Below are positions 22,116-30,416 of a stretch of DNA of 33,906 bases, piece after piece. The stretch is from an uncultured Clostridia bacterium (GTDB lineage: Bacteria > Bacillota > Clostridia > Christensenellales > Aristaeellaceae), in the NCBI GenBank assembly GCA_946413245.1, contig CAMKJS010000031.1:1-33906 (forward strand), given 5' to 3'. The first letter of the stretch is position 1; every line of letters starts with the position of its first letter. A program made the translations under genes and the position numbers. The notes under the pieces are model-generated. The model saw nothing but the letters and a program-made list of their open reading frames with translations. It made no database searches and had not been told where the DNA came from.

Positions 22116-22955
22116 TACCACGTACGCCTTTGCGGCGCCGAGGGAGCGGGCGAGCTCCGCGTATTGTTCCGCCAGGGCCGCGGGCGTGGTCTCCTCCCCG
22201 AGAATCCGCTGATATTTCTCCCGGACGCCGAAGGGACGGTAGCGGATGATGCGATAGTCGCAGGCGGAGCCGATCCGGGAAGCGACGTAGCGGACGGTTT
22301 CCTCGTTCTCCCTGTCCTGATGCGGGAAGATCACCGTGCGCACTTCCTGAAGGCGATCCACGGACAGGAGATAATCCAGATTGCGAAGAACCAGATCCGG
22401 CGGAGCGGAGATCAGCAGCTGACTCCAGGCGGGGGAGACCGCCTTCACATCCAGCATGACGCCGTCGCACACCCGCAGAATCCGGGGATCGGCCTCAAAA
22501 TCGAAGGATCCGTTGGAATCCAGGAGACAGCTTTTTCCTTCCTGCCGCACCAGGGTGAAGAGGGCGATCAGGAAATCGTTCTGCAGCGTACATTCCCCGC
22601 CGGAAGCCGTGATTCCGTCAATATAGGGCATGGTACGGCGAAGGCGGCGCATCACCTCTTCCACGGTCATCAGGCGGATGCGGGGAGAGGCGTCCCAGGG
22701 GCAGGCGCGGATGCACTGATCGCATTCGACACATTTGTCCGGATCCCAGCACACGGCGCCCGCAGCGTCCCGGGAAAGGGCCCGGGCCGGGCATCCGTCC
22801 ACGCAGGCGCCGCAGTTCCGGCACAGATGGATGGTTTCCGGATTATGGCAGAACATGCAGTCAAAGGAACAGCCCTGGAAGAAAATGGAGGTCCGGTTTC
22901 CCGGGCCGTCCACATTCGAAAAGTCGATGATTTTATTCACCGGGGCATTCATCAT
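22113..22955 (-). CDS. yjjW: Radical-SAM activase for the YjjI glycyl-radical enzyme
   Basis: A 280-residue activase. The ATG at 22955, ten bases after GGAGG, is preferred over the TTG at 22976. The radical-SAM cluster motif CSFDCMFC is at 29-36. Two further 4Fe-4S ferredoxin-type motifs follow (C45-C48-C51-C55 and C75-C78-C81-C85, each CxxCxxCxxxCP), as in YjjW and other glycyl-radical activases with an inserted ferredoxin domain. GITASGGECTLQ is the conserved SAM-binding GGE region. It cleaves SAM to install the glycyl radical on the enzyme encoded just upstream, whose 3' end overlaps by 23 bases. The enzyme needs anaerobic conditions, so the host is likely an anaerobe. Confidence 0.9.
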   Translation of the reverse strand: MMNAPVNKIIDFSNVDGPGNRTSIFFQGCSFDCMFCHNPETIHLCRNCGACVDGCPARALSRDAAGAVCWDPDKCVECDQCIRACPWDASPRIRLMTVEEVMRRLRRTMPYIDGITASGGECTLQNDFLIALFTLVRQEGKSCLLDSNGSFDFEADPRILRVCDGVMLDVKAVSPAWSQLLISAPPDLVLRNLDYLLSVDRLQEVRTVIFPHQDRENEETVRYVASRIGSACDYRIIRYRPFGVREKYQRILGEETTPAALAEQYAELARSLGAAKAYVV

Positions 22956-24453
22956 GACGCTGAATCCTCCGATCAAGGGCGTGGCCGCCGTCCTGGGCTC
23001 CCATTCCGAACAGGGTAACCTGGTTCAGGGACTGCTGTTTCCGGCGAAGCTTCTCAATTTCGCTCTTCTTGACGAGATACCCCGTGACGCGGACCACGTC
23101 GTTGTTGTCCAGGTAGCCGGAGAAATAGCGAAGGCCCCTGGAGAAGGATCCTTTGATAATCGGCAGGATCGCGGCGGGGGTTTTCACCCAGGTTTCCTCA
23201 AACCGGAAGATATCGCCGGTGCCGGTGGGGAAGAACGGATGGAACTGCTCGTTCACCTGCAGCTGCTCCAGCATGGCCGGCTCAGCGCCGATGGGGATCC
23301 GCGTTCCGGGAGAATCGTCCATGCCGTCGGTTTCGATGCCGACCTGGGCATGCAGCCTGTAATGATGGCCGAAGGCTTCGCAGTACGGCGCCGTGTGGGC
23401 GGCGACCCGGCTTTCGATGGCCTTCATGATCCGCACGCCCAGGGCGGTGGCTTCCGGATCCATGCCGAAGCCCTTCTTCACGTCCGCGATGCCCAGCAGA
23501 TGATTGCAGCATTCCGCGAGGCCGACGACGCCGAACATGCCGATGAAGTTCTCCCGGCGGACAAAGCCCTCCGTGACGAGGAAATTGGTTTTGAAGAAGT
23601 TGGATTCCCCGACGATGAAGCGAACCCGCTTATCCATATACTCCAGCTGGAGATCGATATACTTCGGCAGCTCGTTTTCGATGAAATCCTCCGGATTCTT
23701 CGCGTCCAGGGAGCACTCATAGAGGCGCATCCGCGGCAGCGTATAGCCGCCGCCGCCGATCATGAGCTCGTTGTAGCAGGAGGCGATGGCGTACTTTTCG
23801 CCCCATTCCCGGACGAACATGCGGTGGTTCGCGAAGGAAGGCTTCGCCGTTTTCAGCATGCAGCCGATGCACGCCAGGGCAAAGTCTTCCGGAGTGACGT
23901 CCGGATCGTACCGCAGGGTCAGGTTCGGAACGGCCAGCTGCATTTCCTCCGTCAGCTCCAGCAGAAGCCGGCCGGTGACGGTTTCCTCCGGGCCGATGTC
24001 CGCGTGCACGAAGGAATCGGTCAGAATCCTGTCGATACTGCGCAGGAAAAGGCGCAGCGCCTTTTTGGCGAAGGCGCGGTCTTCCCGGAGAACAAAGGGC
24101 TCCAGGAGCCGGTCCAGATCCCCCAGATAGACGGGATACGTCGTGATGGATGGGACGTGGCAGTAAAAGATTTCCAGCGCGTTCAGCGCCTCCAGCAGAT
24201 CCTGCGGGGGCGAGAGCTGCAGGAATTCGCAGCCCTTCTGAAAGAGAAGATCGTAATCCGGGCAGATGTACCGGGGGCGGTAGGGCATGACGCCTTCGTT
24301 CAGATCACAGAGGGCACCCCGGCGCTTGGCCTCGTAATACGCGTCCGAATAGCGCAGCGACTGATCCGTGCTCTCCCCGAGACGGGCCAGGGAAACCAGC
24401 TGCTGCCGATAGGTCAGGGTCGGATCCTGAATAATTTTCAGCGCTTCACTCAT
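22933..24453 (-). CDS. yjjI: YjjI-type glycyl-radical enzyme
   Basis: A 506-residue protein, shorter than pyruvate formate-lyase and matching the YjjI (DUF3029) class. The glycyl-radical site is the RVTGY motif with G458 near the C-terminus. The probable thiyl cysteine is C226 in ASCYNELMIGGGGYTLPR. GLAECCNHLLG and FGHHYRLHAQVGIETDGMDDSPGTRIPIG are other blocks I associate with the family. The reaction of YjjI is not established to my knowledge. In E. coli yjjI and yjjW lie next to deoCABD (deoxyribonucleoside catabolism). Here they sit between a nucleoside-binding protein and a nucleoside ABC transporter, so a role in nucleoside or deoxyribose use is suggested. A strong promoter lies 55-85 bases upstream. 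Confidence 0.88.
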   Translation of the reverse strand: MSEALKIIQDPTLTYRQQLVSLARLGESTDQSLRYSDAYYEAKRRGALCDLNEGVMPYRPRYICPDYDLLFQKGCEFLQLSPPQDLLEALNALEIFYCHVPSITTYPVYLGDLDRLLEPFVLREDRAFAKKALRLFLRSIDRILTDSFVHADIGPEETVTGRLLLELTEEMQLAVPNLTLRYDPDVTPEDFALACIGCMLKTAKPSFANHRMFVREWGEKYAIASCYNELMIGGGGYTLPRMRLYECSLDAKNPEDFIENELPKYIDLQLEYMDKRVRFIVGESNFFKTNFLVTEGFVRRENFIGMFGVVGLAECCNHLLGIADVKKGFGMDPEATALGVRIMKAIESRVAAHTAPYCEAFGHHYRLHAQVGIETDGMDDSPGTRIPIGAEPAMLEQLQVNEQFHPFFPTGTGDIFRFEETWVKTPAAILPIIKGSFSRGLRYFSGYLDNNDVVRVTGYLVKKSEIEKLRRKQQSLNQVTLFGMGAQDGGHALDRRIQRHDECPGE

Positions 24454-24506
24454 ATTCTTCCTCCGAAATGTGCAGGCACAGTTTTTCAGACAAACCGGTC
24501 ATGAAC

Positions 24507-24535
24507 ATTCTAATCTGAAAGCGGGCTGATGTCAA
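24507..24535 (-). promoter_or_regulatory. SigA-type promoter of yjjI-yjjW
   Basis: On the minus strand TTGACA (24535-24530, consensus) and TAGAAT (24512-24507) are separated by 17 bases. Confidence 0.75.
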
Positions 24536-24602
24536 TTGAACCGGAGCCCGGAGAATGCAAAAAAAGCGAAGCAAAAAAGCGCGAATGCCCTGGCAAAAAG
24601 TG

Positions 24603-24631
24603 TTGACCAACGGCCGGATTCCCTGTAAAAT
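24603..24631 (+). promoter_or_regulatory. SigA-type promoter of the nucleoside ABC transporter operon
   Basis: TTGACC (24603-24608) and TAAAAT (24626-24631) are separated by 17 bases. It diverges from the yjjI promoter at a distance of about 70 bases. No purine riboswitch fold was recognised in the leader. Confidence 0.7.
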
Positions 24632-24694
24632 ATACGAAACGGACAAGGGAAAATCCTTTACTTGAATGCAGCTTCGGAACGGGAGGGATTTGGT

Positions 24695-26236
24695 TTGGCC
24701 AGGGAACATGTGGATATGAACGTGCCGGTCATCGAAATGCGAAATATCGTGAAGAAATTCGGCGATTTCGTCGCGAACGACGGGATCAATCTGACAGTCC
24801 ACAAGGGTGAAATACACGCGATTCTCGGGGAGAACGGGGCCGGAAAATCCACGCTGATGAATCAGCTGTACGGCCTGCTGAAGCCCACCTCCGGCGATAT
24901 TCTGGTCAACGGGAAAAAGATCGTGATGAATTCCCCGAAGGATGCCATCGACGCCGGAATCGGCATGGTGCACCAGCATTTCATGCTCGTGCAGCCGTTC
25001 ACGGTGACGGAGAACATCATTCTGGGAACGGAGCCGATGAAGGGAATCAAGGTGGATATGGAGACCGCGAAGAAAAACGTGATCGACATTTCTACCCGGT
25101 ACGGCCTCTCCATCGACCCGGACGCGAAAATCGAGGATATCTCCGTGGGCATGCAGCAGCGCGTCGAAATCCTGAAGGCGTTGTACCGCGGGGCTGATAT
25201 CCTGATTCTGGACGAGCCCACCTCCTCGCTGACCCCGCAGGAAATCGTGGAGCTGATCCAGATCATGCATAACCTGACCGGGGACGGGAAGAGCATCATC
25301 CTGATTACCCATAAATTAAAGGAGATCAAGGAATCCGCCGATTTCTGCACCATTATCCGGCAGGGCAAATATATCCAGACCGTGGACGTCGAAGAGGTGA
25401 CGGAAAACGATCTGGCCAGCATGATGGTGGGCAGAAAGGTCACCTTCCAGGTGGACAAGCCGCCGAAGGAGCCCGGCCCTGTCGTGCTGGACGTGAAGGA
25501 TCTCCATGGGCTGGATTACCGCGGCGTGGAAATCCTGAAGGGGCTGAACCTGCAGGTGCACGCCGGGGAAATCGTCGGCATCGCCGGGATCGACGGGAAC
25601 GGACAGACGGAGCTGGTGGAGATCCTGACCGGCCTGCGGAAGGGAACCAAAGGCGAAGCGACGGTGAACGGCGTCAGCATCTACAACAAGCCGCCACGGT
25701 TCGGCTTCAACCACGGCGTATCCAGCATCCCGGCGGACCGGCAGAAGCACGGGCTGCTGCTGGACTTCTCCATTGAAGACAACCTGATCCTGCAGAACTT
25801 CCGGGAAACGCCGTTCTCCAAAAACAAAATACTGCAGCGGCCGGCGATCTTGTCCCACGCTTCCCAGTCCATCGAGAATTTCGACGTGCGGCCGAGGGGC
25901 AGCGAGAAGCGGAGCGCGGGAACCCTTTCCGGCGGCAACCAGCAGAAAGTCATTATCGCCCGGGAGGTGCAGAACGACAAGGACCTGCTGATCGCGGTGA
26001 ATCCGACACGGGGCCTGGACGTGGGCGCAATCGAGTATGTGCACCAGTACATCGTGGGGCAGCGGAACAAGGGAAAGGCGGTTCTGCTGGTTTCCTTTGA
26101 GCTGGACGAGATCATGAGTCTTTCCGACGTGATCGACGTCATTTTCGACGGAAAGATCGTCAGTTCCATCCCCGGCGGCGAGGCGGACGAAAACGAACTC
26201 GGACTCATGATGGCGGGAGGGAAGAAACATGAATAA
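24695..26236 (+). CDS. Nucleoside ABC transporter ATPase (NupO/YufO type, two nucleotide-binding domains)
   Basis: A 513-residue protein. The TTG at 24695 follows GGGAGGG by about seven bases and is preferred. An ATG at 24716 is a possible alternative. The first ATPase domain has Walker A GENGAGKS, signature ISVGMQQRVEILKALYRGA and Walker B LILDEPT. The second has a degenerate Walker A (GIDGNGQTE), an LSGGNQQKVIIAREVQ signature and a LIAVNPTRGLD Walker B. This tandem, asymmetric pattern is typical of sugar/nucleoside ABC ATPases paired with BMP binding proteins. It energises uptake by the two permeases encoded next, overlapping the first of them by eight bases. The substrate (nucleosides) is inferred from family and from the BMP gene nearby. 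Confidence 0.92.
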   Translation: MAREHVDMNVPVIEMRNIVKKFGDFVANDGINLTVHKGEIHAILGENGAGKSTLMNQLYGLLKPTSGDILVNGKKIVMNSPKDAIDAGIGMVHQHFMLVQPFTVTENIILGTEPMKGIKVDMETAKKNVIDISTRYGLSIDPDAKIEDISVGMQQRVEILKALYRGADILILDEPTSSLTPQEIVELIQIMHNLTGDGKSIILITHKLKEIKESADFCTIIRQGKYIQTVDVEEVTENDLASMMVGRKVTFQVDKPPKEPGPVVLDVKDLHGLDYRGVEILKGLNLQVHAGEIVGIAGIDGNGQTELVEILTGLRKGTKGEATVNGVSIYNKPPRFGFNHGVSSIPADRQKHGLLLDFSIEDNLILQNFRETPFSKNKILQRPAILSHASQSIENFDVRPRGSEKRSAGTLSGGNQQKVIIAREVQNDKDLLIAVNPTRGLDVGAIEYVHQYIVGQRNKGKAVLLVSFELDEIMSLSDVIDVIFDGKIVSSIPGGEADENELGLMMAGGKKHE

Positions 26237-27350
26237 GAAAAAAAGCTTCCTGGACGTGATTTCTGAAAATACCTTCATTCATATTATTCTGTCTATCCTG
26301 CTGGGTTTCCTGATCGGCGCGCTGTTCCTGCTGGTGATGGGGCTGTCGGTCGGGGAGGCTTACGGCAGGCTGGTGAGCAGCGTCACCTCCGTCAAGGGCT
26401 TCTCCTACGTGATCGTGTATTCCGTGCCGTATATCGTAGCCGGCCTCTCCGTGGCGTTCTCCTTTAAAACCGGCGTGTTCAACATCGGCGCGGAGGGCCA
26501 GTTCGTGGTCGGCGCGATGGCCGCGTGCGTGGTGAGCATTCTGCTGCCCGACCTGCCCAAGCCCGTGCTGATCCCGCTGTGCTTCCTCGTGGCCGCGGCG
26601 GCAGGCGCCCTGTGGGGCAGCATCGTCGCGTTCCTGAAGATCAAATGGGGCATCAACGAAGTGCTCAGCATGATCATGTTCAACTGGATCGCGTTCTATC
26701 TATCCAACTTCATCGCGGGCATTCCCGCCATCCACAGCGAAGGCTCCGCCGAAGCGACCAAAAATATCTCCGCCAACGCCAGCATGCTTTTCTCCAAGGA
26801 TTTCATCAAGGCCAACGGCCTGGCGCCGACAGCCAACTGGGGCATTCTGGTGGCGCTGGTGATCATGCTGGTGATCTGGTTCATCATTGAGAAAACGACC
26901 CTGGGGTACAACCTGAAGGCGGTGGGCGTGAACAAGTTCGCCGCGGAGTACGGCGGCATCAGCGTGAACAGATCCATCATGACCGCCCTGGCCATCTCCG
27001 GCGCCATGGCCGGGCTTGCCGGTTCGCTCCAGCTGATGGGCATGGGAAACCGGATCAGCGTATTCGCCTCTCAGGAGGGCTTCGGGTTCGCCGGCATCGT
27101 GGTGGCCCTGATGGGATGCTCGAATCCCTTCGGCGTTTTCGTGGCCGGAATCTTCTACGGGGCGCTGATCTACGGTGGAAGCAAACTGAACCTGGTAGGC
27201 GCGCCGACTCAGCTGATCAACGTGATCGTCGGTACGGTCGTGTTCTTCATCGCGATTTCCGTCATTTTCAAAAACCTGAAAAACATCAGAAGAAGACAAC
27301 GCGCAAACGCTGCGGCATCCGCTGCCCGGAAGGAGGCTGAATCCAAATGA
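26229..27350 (+). CDS. Nucleoside ABC transporter permease (NupP type)
   Basis: A 373-residue membrane protein of the BPD_transp_2 (sugar/nucleoside permease) family. About ten hydrophobic segments are visible from residue ~15. Family markers are FKTGVFNIGAEGQFVVGA, KIKWGINEVLSMIMFNWIA, TTLGYNLKAVGVNKFAAEYGGI and FGFAGIVVALMGCSNP. The C-terminus is basic (RRRQRANAAASAARKEAE), as expected for a cytoplasmic tail. It forms the channel with the permease encoded next, overlapping that gene by four bases and the ATPase gene by eight. Confidence 0.92.
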   Translation: MNKKKSFLDVISENTFIHIILSILLGFLIGALFLLVMGLSVGEAYGRLVSSVTSVKGFSYVIVYSVPYIVAGLSVAFSFKTGVFNIGAEGQFVVGAMAACVVSILLPDLPKPVLIPLCFLVAAAAGALWGSIVAFLKIKWGINEVLSMIMFNWIAFYLSNFIAGIPAIHSEGSAEATKNISANASMLFSKDFIKANGLAPTANWGILVALVIMLVIWFIIEKTTLGYNLKAVGVNKFAAEYGGISVNRSIMTALAISGAMAGLAGSLQLMGMGNRISVFASQEGFGFAGIVVALMGCSNPFGVFVAGIFYGALIYGGSKLNLVGAPTQLINVIVGTVVFFIAISVIFKNLKNIRRRQRANAAASAARKEAESK

Positions 27351-28291
27351 CGGATTTTGTGAACAGTCTTGGCATTATCCTGTACGCGACGCTGGCCTAT
27401 ATGACGCCGCTGCTGTTTGCGGCCCTCGGCTCCTGCTTCTCCGAAGTATCCGGCGTCGTGAACATCGGTATCGAGGGTATGATGACAGCCGGAGCGTTCA
27501 CGGGCACCGTCGTGGCGTACTTTACCGGCAGCCCCTGGATCGGTTTCCTCTGCGGCGGTCTGGCAGGCGCGCTGTTCGGCATGCTGCACGCCACGGCTAC
27601 CGTGCGGCTGGGGGCTGACCAGACCATCGCCGGCACGGCCATCAACATGCTGGGGCCCGGAATCGTGATCATGATCGCGCGGGTGCTGTTCAACTCCACC
27701 GACACGATCCCTCTGAACGCCACCCAGAAGCTGCCGAAGCTGTTCGCCGGTGTGTTCGACACCAACACGGTTTTCGGCCGGTTTATGGACAACGTTTTCG
27801 CAAACTACGTTTCCACCTATCTGGTGTTCGCCGCGGCGATCATCGTATGGTTTGTGTTCTACAAAACCAAGTTCGGCCTGCGCCTGCGGGCGTGCGGCGA
27901 GCATCCTCAGGCCTGTGAAACGCTGGGCATCAACGTGCTGAGAATGCGGTTCACCTGCGTGACCCTTTCCGGCTTCCTGGCCGGCCTCGGCGGCGCCTGC
28001 GTGACGATGACGATTTCCACGCAGTTCCGGCCCATTTCCATCGTCGGCCAGGGCTTCATCGCCATCGCGGCCGTCATCTTCGGCAAGTTCAGGCCGCAGG
28101 GCGCGCTGATCGGCTGTCTCCTGTTCGGCTTCTGCTCCGGCCTGAAGGTCGTGCTGGGCGGCTCCGGCGGCGTCGACATGCAGCTGCTTTCCATGATCCC
28201 GTATGTCGTGACCGTGATCGTGCTGATCATCTTCGTCGGCAAATCCCACGTGCCGTCCGCGAACGGAAAACCGTTCATCAAAGCCAGATAA
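27347..28291 (+). CDS. Nucleoside ABC transporter permease (NupQ type)
   Basis: A 314-residue membrane protein, the usual shorter partner of the NupP type. Markers include VVNIGIEGMMTAGAFTG, LGADQTIAGTAINMLGPGI, T.FGLRLRACGEHPQACETLGINV (the cytoplasmic loop that contacts the ATPase), LAGLGGACVTM and a GQGFIAIAAVIFGKF segment. It ends at a strong terminator (28306-28339), so the operon is ATPase and two permeases, with no binding protein of its own. Confidence 0.92.
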   Translation: MTDFVNSLGIILYATLAYMTPLLFAALGSCFSEVSGVVNIGIEGMMTAGAFTGTVVAYFTGSPWIGFLCGGLAGALFGMLHATATVRLGADQTIAGTAINMLGPGIVIMIARVLFNSTDTIPLNATQKLPKLFAGVFDTNTVFGRFMDNVFANYVSTYLVFAAAIIVWFVFYKTKFGLRLRACGEHPQACETLGINVLRMRFTCVTLSGFLAGLGGACVTMTISTQFRPISIVGQGFIAIAAVIFGKFRPQGALIGCLLFGFCSGLKVVLGGSGGVDMQLLSMIPYVVTVIVLIIFVGKSHVPSANGKPFIKAR

Positions 28292-28305
28292 AATACTGGC
28301 CAATT

Positions 28306-28339
28306 TCCGCCCGGGAATCCGAAAACCGGGCGGATTTTT
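28306..28339 (+). terminator. Intrinsic terminator of the nucleoside transporter operon
   Basis: TCCGCCCGG (28306-28314) pairs perfectly with CCGGGCGGA (28326-28334), followed directly by TTTTT. Confidence 0.9.
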
Positions 28340-28387
28340 CCTGCGCTCCGGAAGGAAAAAAATACCGAAAAAAAGTGAAGGCTTCCC

Positions 28388-28416
28388 TTTGCTTTTACCG
28401 CTGTGTCGTGTATAAT
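28388..28416 (+). promoter_or_regulatory. Promoter of the cdaA operon
   Basis: A consensus TATAAT (28411-28416) follows CGTG. The -35 is weak (TTTGCT at 28388 with 17-base spacing, or TTGCTT at 28389 with 16). Confidence 0.55.
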
Positions 28417-28439
28417 GAAGGATGAAGGAGGTGCCGGCG

Positions 28440-29300
28440 ATGAACGATTTCTGGACAACCGTGCGGAATATGGGATGGAATCTGACGCATCGCCTCGGCA
28501 TCGTCGACATTATCGATATTCTGATCGTAGCCATCATTATATATGAGCTGCTTCAGCTGACCAGGCACACCCGCGGCAGCGCGCTGCTGAAGGGTCTGTT
28601 TCTGATGTTCGTGATCGTGCTGCTCAGCAGCCTGCTGGGGCTGGTGAGCCTGAACTGGCTGCTGACGTCCGTGCTGCAGTACGGGGCCATCGTGCTGGTG
28701 ATCCTGTTTCAGCCTGAGCTGCGCAAAGCGCTGGAGCGCATGGGCCGGAGCAGGCTGATCACCAAAGGGAAGCACGCGAACAGCGACGAGGAGAGGGAAC
28801 TGATCATCTCCGAAATCATTCAGACGATTCAGGATCTCAGCCGCCGCAGGGTCGGCGCGCTGATCGTGTTCGAGCAGAAAACCGGGCTGCAGGACGTGAT
28901 CGAAACCGGGACGCAGATGGACGCGGCCATTTCCGCGCCCCTGCTGGAGAACATTTTTGAGCCGAATACTCCCCTGCATGACGGGGCCGTCGTGATCCGG
29001 GACGACCAGATCAAGGCCGCGGCGTGCATTCTTCCGCTGGCGGAAGCCAGCGGCGTCAGCCGGGAGCTCGGCACACGGCACCGCGCCGGCATCGGAATCA
29101 CGGAAAACACGGACGCGATCGTGCTGATCGTTTCCGAAGAAACCGGCATCGCCAGCATGGCGAGGGACGGCGTGCTGACCAGGCCCCTGACGATGGACAT
29201 GCTGCGGGACGTGCTGAACGACATCTATTCCGGACAGACTACCCGACTGGCTGCTTTCCTGAAAAGCTTCGGGAGGAGAAAGGAGGGGGCTGAGGCATGA
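28440..29300 (+). CDS. cdaA: Diadenylate cyclase CdaA (c-di-AMP synthase)
   Basis: A 286-residue membrane enzyme; the ATG at 28440 follows AAGGAGGT. Three membrane helices lie at ~22-40, ~51-68 and ~72-90, with a FQPELRKALE.MG stretch after them. The DAC catalytic domain (~115-270) carries the DGA motif (181-183) and RHR motif (213-215 in GTRHRAGIG), both needed to join two ATP into c-di-AMP. c-di-AMP controls potassium and osmolyte balance and cell-wall homeostasis in Firmicutes. The gene overlaps its regulator cdaR by four bases. Length and domain order are typical, and all catalytic residues are present. Confidence 0.95.
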   Translation: MNDFWTTVRNMGWNLTHRLGIVDIIDILIVAIIIYELLQLTRHTRGSALLKGLFLMFVIVLLSSLLGLVSLNWLLTSVLQYGAIVLVILFQPELRKALERMGRSRLITKGKHANSDEERELIISEIIQTIQDLSRRRVGALIVFEQKTGLQDVIETGTQMDAAISAPLLENIFEPNTPLHDGAVVIRDDQIKAAACILPLAEASGVSRELGTRHRAGIGITENTDAIVLIVSEETGIASMARDGVLTRPLTMDMLRDVLNDIYSGQTTRLAAFLKSFGRRKEGAEA

Positions 29301-30385
29301 GCGAAACCGAAAAGACCGAAACTGAAAAGACCGAAACCGAAAAGACCGAATCCAGACAGACGCCCTGGGACATCGCCCTGGAAGCGCTGCATCACGTGAT
29401 CACGCACAACCTGTGGATGAAGGTCCTTGCCGTGGCCATCTCCGTCGTACTCTGGGCCGGGTTGATCAGCCAGGACGAAACGCTGACGCGGGAGAAAACG
29501 TTCAACGACGTCAACGTCAGCATTAACGGCGCGGATACCATGCGCCGGAACGGATACATCGTCACCAGCGATCTGGAAACCATGCTGTCCGGCGTCAGCA
29601 TCACCGCCGCGGTGCCTCAGAAGCAGTATGAAAACGCTGAGGCGTCCGCCTACAACGTGCGCGTGGATCTGAGCAAAATCAACGGCACCGGAATCCAGGA
29701 GGTCCGCCTGATCAACTCCAATTCCTCGACCTACGGGCGGGTCGTGAACACCTCTCCTTCTTCTGTGCAGGTGGTGGTGGAAGATTACGTGATCCGGCAG
29801 AAAATTCCGGTATCCGTGAACGTGGGAACCATTCCGGACGGATGGTATATGTCCAAGCCAGAAGTGGATCCCGTGGTCATTACGGTGGCGGGCCCGAAAT
29901 CCGTGGTGGAGACGATTCTGCGGGCCAAGGGATATCTGGATCCTTCCACCATCGAATGGGAAGAGGGTACCGTGCTGACGCCGGTTTCCTTCAATCTGGT
30001 AGACCGCTCCGGCGAGATCGTGAACAATTCGCTGGTGCAGATTACCAGCGATTCCACGATTATCGACACGGTGCTGGCGGAAACGCAGATCCTGCCGACG
30101 AAATCGTTTGACGTTACCGGCCTGATCGAGACATACAATTCCGTCGCGAAGGGATATGAAATCGCGGGCATCCGGATCAGCCCCGAAACGATCCGGGTGG
30201 CCGCCACCGGGGACGTGCTGGAACAGCTGTCGGATATCCCTCTGGAATCCCGGAAAATCAACGTGAAAAACCTGAAGGAGACGACGAAGTTCCAGCTGAA
30301 GGTGCTGAAGCCGTCCGAGGACGCCATCCTTTACAACGATACCGTGACCGTTACGGTAGAGATCAGTCCGAAGGAAGAAGAGTAA
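29297..30385 (+). CDS. cdaR: CdaR (YbbR-domain) regulator of CdaA
   Basis: A 362-residue protein that starts inside the cdaA stop (ATGA). After a Glu/Lys/Thr tail (residues 1-20, (TEKTE)n) comes one membrane helix (~40-58, MKVLAVAISVVLWAGLI), then an extracytoplasmic part with about four YbbR repeats (G-W-(Y)-PxVDPVVITVAGP, I(S/P)SGI.V-type strands; e.g. VDPVVITVAGPKSVVE and GIRISPETIRVAATGD). CdaR binds CdaA in the membrane and modulates its activity. The basic or acidic N-tail encoded by a 15-base tandem repeat is unusual. In most Firmicutes glmM follows; here glmM is not next. Confidence 0.9.
   Translation: MSETEKTETEKTETEKTESRQTPWDIALEALHHVITHNLWMKVLAVAISVVLWAGLISQDETLTREKTFNDVNVSINGADTMRRNGYIVTSDLETMLSGVSITAAVPQKQYENAEASAYNVRVDLSKINGTGIQEVRLINSNSSTYGRVVNTSPSSVQVVVEDYVIRQKIPVSVNVGTIPDGWYMSKPEVDPVVITVAGPKSVVETILRAKGYLDPSTIEWEEGTVLTPVSFNLVDRSGEIVNNSLVQITSDSTIIDTVLAETQILPTKSFDVTGLIETYNSVAKGYEIAGIRISPETIRVAATGDVLEQLSDIPLESRKINVKNLKETTKFQLKVLKPSEDAILYNDTVTVTVEISPKEEE
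29303..29347 (+). repeat. Three tandem 15-base units at the start of cdaR
   Basis: The unit GAAACCGAAAAGACC occurs at 29303, 29318 (one T for C) and 29333. As the unit is a multiple of three, copy-number change would lengthen the ETEKT tail without shifting frame. Confidence 0.85.
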
Positions 30386-30416
30386 TCTTTTCTGTCTGGA
30401 CATCAACGGAGGAAAC

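Noticed and set aside
20929-22470. Minus-strand open frame of 513 codons across the BMP gene
   Set aside because: It is antisense to the BMP gene and reaches into yjjW in another frame; no start signal or domain.
22735-24504. Long plus-strand open frame of 589 codons opposite yjjI
   Set aside because: It is antisense to a clear glycyl-radical enzyme, has no ribosome binding site, and its composition reflects the codon bias of the real gene.
24536-24694. Purine riboswitch before the nucleoside transporter genes
   Set aside because: I could not find the conserved purine aptamer loops; the leader is short and begins at a normal promoter.
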